A stretch of DNA of 14,097 nt. It comes from JBAVQS01 sp049694275. GTDB lineage: Bacteria > Chloroflexota > Anaerolineae > UBA4142 > SHND01. Numbering within the stretch: the first letter of the stretch is position 1; every line of letters starts with the position of its first letter. Of the stretch, positions 1-5,595 are shown in pieces. The translations under genes were made by a program, and so were the position numbers. The notes under the pieces are model-generated. The model was given only the letters and a program-made list of their open reading frames with translations, did not search any database and had not been told where the DNA came from. The stretch covers positions 1-14,097 of the forward strand of contig JBAVQS010000138.1 in the NCBI GenBank assembly GCA_049694275.1. Reading direction: 5' to 3'.

Positions 1-1644
1 TGGGAGAACGAAGTCGGTCCCTATCGTCACCGCTCGCCAATGCTGGACGACTGGACCCTCGCGGATGCCGCGGGCGCGCCGGTTGATTGGAATCCGACGG
101 CGTTTCCCCACGCGATCTGCTTCGATACGCGTTTGGGACCGATGTGGCTCGCGTTTCGAGACGAGGAAACGCTCTATTTGAAACTCCCGCCGGGAGAGCT
201 CCGGCTTGCGTTTCGCGTGTATGCGAACGGCGGTCGCACGGATCGTCGCGGCGGCGAATTCAAAGGGGACCCCGAGCACCGCAGCACCCACCGTAACGCG
301 GCTTATACGACCAATGCGCGTCTCCTTTCGAATACCGTCGAGCTAGACGAGAATGGCTATCTGCGGGTGCAGTTGCATCTCGCCGGTGGTGAGGATTCCG
401 GGCTCTTGATCAATATTACGCCGCGTCTCGGGTTCAACCGCAGCATGCCTTCGGCCGCTGACGTGCTGCAGCAAGCTGAACAGCGTTGGCACGAGTGGTT
501 TTCCCGCGTGCCGACCGTGGACCCGCAGTATGCGGATCAGTATTATTACTCGTGGTGGATCCTGCGCGCCGGACTGCTCAGCCCGCGCTTTTTTCTCACC
601 CGCGAAGCAATGATGCCCTCGATGATTCATTATGTAGGCGTCTGGGCCTGGGATGCCTACTTTCACGCCCTGGCTTATCGGCATGTCGATCTCAAGCTGG
701 CCGAAGATCAGTTACGTGTCATATTCGACCATCAGCGCAGCGATGGGATGATCCCTGACGCCGTGCACGACGAAGGCGCGGTATTCCGTTTTCGGCTTCC
801 GCATTCGCTCGAGGAAACCGACGTGACCAAACCCCCGCTCGCCGCCTGGGCAGCGCTCAAACTCTACGAGACCGGCGGGCGCCGCGACTGGCTGGAAGAG
901 ATGTACGAGCCGCTCGTGCGCTGCCACCGCTGGTGGTTTGACAAGAACGACGACGATCACGATGGCATCGTGCAGTACAACCACCCCTATTCTTCGGGGC
1001 TCGACGATAACCCGCTGTGGGATGAGGGGATGCCGGTCGAATCCCCGGACCTCAACACCTATTTGGTTCTCCAAATGCAGGCCCTTGAAAAGATCGCGGA
1101 GGTTCTGGGGTTGAGCCGTGACGCGGCGCGCTGGCGCGTGGATGCCGCGCAGCTTGTTCAAAAGATGATCACCCATTTCTGGGATGAACGGGCCGGCGTA
1201 TTCTGGGCGATGCGCGACCATCAACGCATCCGGACCCTGACCCCTTTCAATCTCTATCCGCTGTTGACCGGGCAATTGCCGCGCGCAATCTCCGACCGCT
1301 TGTTGGCCCATCTCCTCTCTCCCGACGAGTTCTGGCTCAACCACCCGATTCCCTCCGTAGCCCGGAGCGACCCGAAATTCAATCCCGACCAGATGTGGCG
1401 GGGACCGACCTGGGTGAATGTCAACTATTTGTTTATCGAAGGGCTGGCGCGCAGCGGTTATCCCGAGCCGGCGCGGCGCTTGCGCGACAAAACGCTCGAA
1501 CTGCTCATGCGGCACAATGATATCTACGAGTACTATAATCCCAACACCGGCGTCCCGCCGCCCAACGCGGCATCCGTTTTTGGCTGGTCGAGCGCAGTAT
1601 TTATCGATCTGGCGATTCGAGCATCACGGGGAGATGTCCCTTGA
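1..1644 (+). CDS. GH63/MGH-like glycoside hydrolase, 5' partial (possible glucosylglycerate hydrolase)
   Basis: The frame is open from base 1 (the codons before the ATG at 40 read W-E-N-E-V-G-P-Y) and ends with TGA at 1642-1644, so the true start probably lies outside the window. Numbering from the ATG at 40, residues 1-150 look like an N-terminal beta-rich domain and about 160-530 like an (alpha/alpha)6 clan GH-L barrel. Visible motifs are GVWAWDAYFHA (Asp205), SGLDDNPLWD and EYYNPNTG. By family analogy (GH63, GH37) Asp322 in SGLDD is the likely general acid and Glu497 in EYYNP the likely general base. The closest types I recognise are mannosylglycerate/glucosylglycerate hydrolases; an alpha-glucosidase or trehalase-like enzyme is possible. 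It has no visible signal peptide, but the N-terminus is missing. The 4-nt overlap with the next gene and the gpgS two genes on favour cleavage of a glucosylglycerate-type compound, which is inference. Confidence 0.8.
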   Translation, partial: WENEVGPYRHRSPMLDDWTLADAAGAPVDWNPTAFPHAICFDTRLGPMWLAFRDEETLYLKLPPGELRLAFRVYANGGRTDRRGGEFKGDPEHRSTHRNAAYTTNARLLSNTVELDENGYLRVQLHLAGGEDSGLLINITPRLGFNRSMPSAADVLQQAEQRWHEWFSRVPTVDPQYADQYYYSWWILRAGLLSPRFFLTREAMMPSMIHYVGVWAWDAYFHALAYRHVDLKLAEDQLRVIFDHQRSDGMIPDAVHDEGAVFRFRLPHSLEETDVTKPPLAAWAALKLYETGGRRDWLEEMYEPLVRCHRWWFDKNDDDHDGIVQYNHPYSSGLDDNPLWDEGMPVESPDLNTYLVLQMQALEKIAEVLGLSRDAARWRVDAAQLVQKMITHFWDERAGVFWAMRDHQRIRTLTPFNLYPLLTGQLPRAISDRLLAHLLSPDEFWLNHPIPSVARSDPKFNPDQMWRGPTWVNVNYLFIEGLARSGYPEPARRLRDKTLELLMRHNDIYEYYNPNTGVPPPNAASVFGWSSAVFIDLAIRASRGDVP

Positions 1645-2873
1645 GCGACCGGCAAAAACCGCGCATTGCCCTGTTGCATTATTCTGCGCCGCCGACGATC
1701 GGCGGCGTCGAATCGACGATTGCCGCGCACGCGCGCCTGCTGGCCGATCATGGGTATGCGGTGAAAATCATTGCGGGGCGCGGGCAACCCCAGGACGCGC
1801 GCGTGCCGCTTGATCTGGCGCCCCTGATGGATTCCCGGGACTCGCGTATTCTTGAGGTCAATCACAAGCTGGCGAGCGGAACTATCCCGACGGATTTTGA
1901 CGCGGTGGTTTCCGCCCTCCGTGACCTCCTGGAGATTAAACTGGCGGATGTCGATATCTGTATCGTGCACAACGCGCTCACGCTCCACAAAAACCTGGCG
2001 CTCACGACCGCGCTGCATGATCTATCTCAAAGAGGGGTACGCCGGTTCATCGGCTGGTGTCATGATTTCGCCTGGACGGATCCGGTCTATGCCGCCGATC
2101 TGCATTCCGGGTTGCCCTGGGACCTCTTGCGCAACCCGTGGAATGGTGTGCGCTATGTGGTGGTATCCGAGCAGCGCCGGCGTGAGCTGGCGAGCCTTTT
2201 GAGCCTGTCGGATCGCGTGATCCAGGTTGTGCCACCGGGTTTGGACCTGTTCGAGTTTCTCGGGGTTGGCCCGATGGCGGCCCGCTGGTATTGGGAATTC
2301 AAGCTGGCCGGGGCGGCGCCGTTACTCTTGCTGCCCGCACGGGTGACCCGGCGCAAGAATATCGAGCGAGCGATTGCCATTACCGCCGCGCTCCGCCGGC
2401 AGGGCCTGGCCCCCAAGCTGATCGTGATGGGCCCGCTCGGCCCCCATAACCCGGCGAATGCGCTTTACCTGAATGAATTGTCTGCCTTGCGTGACGAGCT
2501 TGGGGTAGGGGAGGCCGTCATCTTGCTGAACGAGCATGGTCCTGTGGACGATTCAACTCGCCGAGACCTCTATCTCCTTGCCGATGTGCTCCTATTTACC
2601 AGCGAGCGTGAAGGGTTTGGAATCCCGATTCTGGAGGCGGCCGCGGCGGGCCTCCCCATCTTTTGTTCCGATATTGCCCCGTTCCGAGAATCGGCGCAGG
2701 ACTGGGCGCACTATTTCGCTCCCGGCGACTCACCCGATTTCATCGCGGAAGGGATGGCGCGGTTTCTGCAAGCCGATGCGCGCTATCAACTCAAGCGGCG
2801 GGTGTTGCGAGAGTACACCTGGGACCGTCTCTGGGCGGAACGAATTGAGCCTTTACTCGCGGAGGTCTGGTGA
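1641..2873 (+). CDS. GT4 family glycosyltransferase (GT-B fold)
   Basis: This encodes a complete 410-aa retaining GT-B enzyme. The N-terminal acceptor domain has the glycine-rich IGGVES loop (residues 20-25) and a WCHDFAW motif near 139-145. The C-terminal nucleotide-sugar domain has PARVTRRKN (232-240) and the EX7E signature EGFGIPILE (Glu324, Glu332). The start is TTG at 1641, overlapping the previous stop by 4 nt (TTGA); a GGGGAG ribosome site at 1628-1633 supports it, and no in-frame ATG lies nearby. The stop overlaps the gpgS start (TGATG), so the three genes are coupled. Donor and acceptor cannot be read from sequence. The context suggests it adds a sugar to glucosylglycerate or its phosphate, as in mannosylglucosylglycerate synthesis, but an unrelated envelope or glucan role is possible. 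No membrane segment is seen, so it is probably cytosolic. Confidence 0.88.
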   Translation: MSDRQKPRIALLHYSAPPTIGGVESTIAAHARLLADHGYAVKIIAGRGQPQDARVPLDLAPLMDSRDSRILEVNHKLASGTIPTDFDAVVSALRDLLEIKLADVDICIVHNALTLHKNLALTTALHDLSQRGVRRFIGWCHDFAWTDPVYAADLHSGLPWDLLRNPWNGVRYVVVSEQRRRELASLLSLSDRVIQVVPPGLDLFEFLGVGPMAARWYWEFKLAGAAPLLLLPARVTRRKNIERAIAITAALRRQGLAPKLIVMGPLGPHNPANALYLNELSALRDELGVGEAVILLNEHGPVDDSTRRDLYLLADVLLFTSEREGFGIPILEAAAAGLPIFCSDIAPFRESAQDWAHYFAPGDSPDFIAEGMARFLQADARYQLKRRVLREYTWDRLWAERIEPLLAEVW

Positions 2874-4669
2874 TGGACACGCAAAACTCTGCATGCCAGT
2901 TGGTTGTTGCCGGCATAACATGCCAGGAGATTGAAAATCTTTTGGGATTTGCACATACGCTCGCGCAAGCGCGTGGCGAGGACAAACTGATTCTGGGCCT
3001 GGTGTCCATCCCGGAAGGAACGTCCCTGAGTAATGGCGCCCATGCCGCTCAGCAACTGCGGCAGGAATTAAAGCTGCTTCCGCAACTGGCCAGCGCGCAT
3101 GTCGAGGTCCATGTGACCCATTCCCCGTGGCGCGAAGTTCAGGCCCTCATGAACAGCACCCCCTGTAGCCTGATGCTCGCGAACTGGTCGGTTGAGCTCC
3201 AGGAGGTTATGCGCACGCTGCCCAGCGATATGGTCATGGTCAAGGGCGTGCTCCCGCCTCGACTATCACGTATCCTCTTGCCCATTCGCGGCGGTCCCTA
3301 CGCGGCGCTGTCCCTGCAACTTGCGCTCATCCTTGCGCGAGCGAATCAGGCCGAAATCACTCTCTTGCACGCCGTTTCCCCCGCCCGCTTCAAGGACGAA
3401 ACTTTTCGCGAGTTTTTTCAACACCTCCACTCGGTGCCAGAGATCACCAAATGGATCCGGGTGCGGGGCGATGCGATCCCGATGATCTTAGAACAGGCCC
3501 GGGCAGACAAGCACCAATTGTTAATCATGGGAGCGATGGCGCGGCCACAGCACGGTCAACCGCCGGTCGGGCCGGTCGCCGCTCGCATCCTGGCCGGGAT
3601 CGATATCCCCGCGCTGATCGTCAAGACGAGACCGACGCTGGCCGAAACGGTCGAGAACCCGGCTACGCCCCTCACCGTCGATTACACGATCTCGGTCGTC
3701 GTCGACAAGTGGTTTGCGGAAAATACATTTCACGCGCACGAGTTTCAAGATCTGGCGCGGCTGGTCGAGGAAAAAGAGCGCCAGGGTCTGACCATCAGTC
3801 TAGGGCTCCCGGCGCTGAATGAAGAAAAGACGATTGGCAAGGTCATCAAGACAGTCCGGCGCGCCTTCATCAAGCGCTATCCCTTGCTCGACGAGATCGT
3901 CGTGATCGATTCGAACTCAACCGATAACACGGTCGCCATTGCGCAGGACCTGGGCGTTCCGGTGGTCAGGCACGCCGAAGTCTTGTCAAACTATGGGGTT
4001 TATGTCGGTAAGGGTGAGGCCTTGTGGAATAGCCTGTATGTTCTCAAGGGCGATTTGATTGCGTGGATCGATACGGATATCGTGAATATCCATCCCCGCT
4101 TTGTCTATGGCATTCTGGGGCCGCTCATTCAGGAACCGCGGCTGATGTATGTCAAGGGTTTTTACCAGCGACCGCTGCGGGTGGGACGCAGGCTGCAGGC
4201 TCAGGGTGGCGGCCGGGTCACTGAGCTGCTGGCGCGCCCCCTCCTGAACACGTTCTATCCGGAGCTTTCGGGCATGATTCAGCCGCTTTCGGGCGAATAT
4301 GCCGGACGGCGTCAGGCGTTGGAGAGCGTTCCCTTTTATACCGGTTATGGAGTCGAGGTGGGTCTCCTCATCGATCTGCTCGCTCGATATGGCCTGAGCG
4401 CAATCGGGCAGGTCGACCTGGAAGAACGTGTGCATCGCAATCAATCCCTCTTTGGCCTCAGCAAAATGGCTTTTGCCATTCTGCAGGTGGTTTTACAGCG
4501 CGTCGGCGAAAGTCGGCAGACCGAACTGGTGGATTGGATGAATGCGAGCTTGAAACTTATCCGCAATGAAGGGGATGACTATCACGTCGAGGTTTTTGAG
4601 ATCCGCGATCATCAGCGGCCGCCGATGATCACCATTCCCGAATATCGAGCGTTGCGTGGAATGGGATAA
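2873..4669 (+). CDS. gpgS: Usp-Usp-GpgS fusion: glucosyl-3-phosphoglycerate synthase (GT81) with N-terminal universal stress domains
   Basis: This 598-aa protein has a C-terminal half (about 278-560) that reads as GpgS, which transfers glucose from an NDP-glucose to 3-phosphoglycerate. Motifs are LPALNEEKTIGK, the metal-binding DTD (Asp400, Asp402) in IDTDIVNIHPRF, GKGEALWNSL, GGGRVTELLARPLLN, PLSGEYAGRR, GYGVEVGLLID and EERVHRNQS; these match mycobacterial GpgS as I remember it. Residues 1-125 look like a degenerate Usp fold and 131-253 like a second one (SRILLPIRGG ... LIMGAMARP ... VGPVAARIL). The Usp ATP motif G-2x-G-9x-G-S/T is kept in spacing but altered to Gly220-2x-Ala223-9x-Gly233-Pro234, so ATP binding is doubtful. 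ATG 2873 is preferred (GGAGG at 2861-2865, 7-nt gap); GTG 2870 is an alternative. It is last in the coupled three-gene unit. The enzyme family call is strong; the role of the Usp part is unknown. Confidence 0.9.
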   Translation: MDTQNSACQLVVAGITCQEIENLLGFAHTLAQARGEDKLILGLVSIPEGTSLSNGAHAAQQLRQELKLLPQLASAHVEVHVTHSPWREVQALMNSTPCSLMLANWSVELQEVMRTLPSDMVMVKGVLPPRLSRILLPIRGGPYAALSLQLALILARANQAEITLLHAVSPARFKDETFREFFQHLHSVPEITKWIRVRGDAIPMILEQARADKHQLLIMGAMARPQHGQPPVGPVAARILAGIDIPALIVKTRPTLAETVENPATPLTVDYTISVVVDKWFAENTFHAHEFQDLARLVEEKERQGLTISLGLPALNEEKTIGKVIKTVRRAFIKRYPLLDEIVVIDSNSTDNTVAIAQDLGVPVVRHAEVLSNYGVYVGKGEALWNSLYVLKGDLIAWIDTDIVNIHPRFVYGILGPLIQEPRLMYVKGFYQRPLRVGRRLQAQGGGRVTELLARPLLNTFYPELSGMIQPLSGEYAGRRQALESVPFYTGYGVEVGLLIDLLARYGLSAIGQVDLEERVHRNQSLFGLSKMAFAILQVVLQRVGESRQTELVDWMNASLKLIRNEGDDYHVEVFEIRDHQRPPMITIPEYRALRGMG

Positions 4670-4731
4670 CCGCTATTCGCATAGGCATTACGCTATACAA
4701 AACACAACTTCACCGCAAAAGGGGAAAGAGA
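4670..4731. other. Convergent intergenic spacer, no clear terminator
   Basis: This short gap lies between the convergent ends of gpgS and the minus-strand gene. It is AT-richer than its surroundings. I see no GC-rich hairpin followed by a T-run on either strand. The only fold is a weak GAGA-TCAG-TCTC arm pair at 4728-4739 that covers the minus-strand stop codon. Termination may be Rho-dependent or the transcripts may overlap. Confidence 0.4.
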
Positions 4732-5358
4732 TCAGTCTCCCGTCGCATGGCCTGTAAGGCGAGCGGAAAGGAGCGTCTTGAGATGATTGTCGGGAGTAAT
4801 CTCTAGATGGACCTGCCCGATCTGGCCCTCAAATCCATAGACGTGCAGGCGATGGGGGAGAGTTTGGCGGATGATTTGCGCTGGATCCTTGAGCTCGCGC
4901 TCAACCAATCCTTCAAGGTTGATTGTGGATAACGCCGCCTTGGCAACCAGGTCAAAGCGCGCAGTCTTTTCTTGAACGATCAAACTCCGGCGCGCGAGGG
5001 TCAGACCACCAATTTTAGTAGGGTGGTTAATCAGCCCATATTCAATGTCGATGAACGCCTTGATCGGAGAGTGGATGTGAAGAACGAGGCCAACCGAGAT
5101 ACGTGGGTAGCGGGTTTCAACCTCAATGGCGGCAACATTGTGGACCAGCGGCACCGTGAGCCCTGCAAATTTCTGCAGTTCGACCAGGGTATGAATGAGA
5201 TTGGCAAAGACGACGCCAAGGTCAAGGCTATTAAAAGAGCGCTCGAATTTGCCGGAGACGGTGAGCGACTCCGCTACCTCCCGGTCTACTTGCTCCGAGG
5301 ATTGGCGGAATGCCTCGGATATCTGCCTGCGCAGAATTTGATCGGTGCCTGAAACCAT
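4732..5358 (-). CDS. Hypothetical protein (208 aa), family not recognised
   Basis: This is the only minus-strand gene. Base composition supports coding: by eye, the second codon position is clearly poorest in GC, with the first and third positions near 60%, as expected for this strand and frame. The overlapping + strand ORF has no such support. The protein starts MVSGTDQ, has a helical N-terminus (residues 6-30), then alternating strands (VAAIEVETRYPRISVGL, KAFIDIEYGLI, SLIVQEKTARFDLVA) and a C-terminal VHLEITPDNHLKTLLSARL. I see no signal peptide, membrane helix, cysteine cluster or nucleotide motif, so it is probably soluble. The ATG start has only a weak ribosome site and the frame stays open for about 24 codons upstream without another ATG, GTG or TTG. 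It has its own promoter (5427-5454). It does not resemble the missing GpgP phosphatase. I cannot assign a function. Confidence 0.7.
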   Translation of the reverse strand: MVSGTDQILRRQISEAFRQSSEQVDREVAESLTVSGKFERSFNSLDLGVVFANLIHTLVELQKFAGLTVPLVHNVAAIEVETRYPRISVGLVLHIHSPIKAFIDIEYGLINHPTKIGGLTLARRSLIVQEKTARFDLVAKAALSTINLEGLVERELKDPAQIIRQTLPHRLHVYGFEGQIGQVHLEITPDNHLKTLLSARLTGHATGD

Positions 5359-5399
5359 GAACGTCAGATCGAGCGCTGGTAATCCTGGCGGAATGTCAA

Positions 5400-5416
5400 G
5401 GGAAAGCGCATTTCCC
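5400..5416. repeat. 17-bp inverted repeat GGGAAA-N5-TTTCCC
   Basis: Two perfect 6-bp arms flank a 5-nt spacer (GCGCA). The repeat falls at about +4 to +20 of the transcript expected from the minus-strand promoter. It could be a repressor operator or a small hairpin in the leader of the hypothetical gene. The arms do not extend into the flanks. Confidence 0.5.
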
Positions 5417-5426
5417 GGACAGGGAC

Positions 5427-5454
5427 ATTATAGCTCATTCGTGCAATCAGACAA
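5427..5454 (-). promoter_or_regulatory. Predicted sigma70 promoter for the minus-strand hypothetical gene
   Basis: On the minus strand a perfect TATAAT (plus positions 5427-5432) lies 16 nt downstream of TTGTCT (5449-5454, four of six matches to TTGACA). The start site would be near 5420, giving a leader of about 60 nt before the ATG at 5358. It faces away from the alaS promoter about 40 bp away. Confidence 0.6.
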
Positions 5455-5493
5455 ATTTGCTGCCCCGTCGCACATTCGCAGTCCCGTTTTTCC

Positions 5494-5522
5494 TTGACTA
5501 TTTCTAACAGTTCCGTTACAAT
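5494..5522 (+). promoter_or_regulatory. Predicted sigma70 promoter for alaS
   Basis: TTGACT (5494-5499) and TACAAT (5517-5522) are separated by exactly 17 nt, each one base from consensus. The start site would be near 5529-5531, giving a leader of about 66 nt before the alaS ATG at 5596. The TTG of the -35 box is also a possible in-frame start of a longer alaS reading frame, but its position in the promoter argues against that use. Confidence 0.75.
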
Positions 5523-5530
5523 TCCCCTCT

Positions 5531-5542
5531 GCCTGCCCAGGC
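5531..5542. repeat. Inverted repeat GCCTG-CC-CAGGC at the predicted alaS transcription start
   Basis: Two perfect 5-bp arms are separated by 2 nt, directly at or after the predicted start of the alaS transcript. In RNA the GCCTGCCC segment (5531-5538) could instead pair with GGGCAAGC (5570-5577, seven of eight pairs), just upstream of the ribosome site. Possible uses are an operator or a leader fold. Confidence 0.4.
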
Positions 5543-5595
5543 TGCGAATTTTCATCATGCGATTTACCCGGGCAAGCAATTTTGGGGAGAGAGCA

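Noticed and set aside
712..1515. Long minus-strand ORF (267 aa) inside the GH63-like gene
   Set aside because: It lies wholly antisense to a gene with clear catalytic motifs, is rich in His/Arg/Gly/Val with no recognisable motif, and is explained by high GC.
4972..5352. Plus-strand ORF (126 aa) opposite the hypothetical gene
   Set aside because: It has no ribosome site or recognisable motif, and the minus-strand frame explains the codon-position composition and has a promoter.
5394..5399. Second -35-like TTGACA on the minus strand
   Set aside because: No -10-like hexamer lies 16-18 nt downstream, and it falls inside the leader made from the better TATAAT promoter.
5494..5595. Longer alaS start at TTG 5494
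   Set aside because: The TTG is part of the predicted -35 box and the added residues are not AlaS-like; ATG 5596 has a strong ribosome site.
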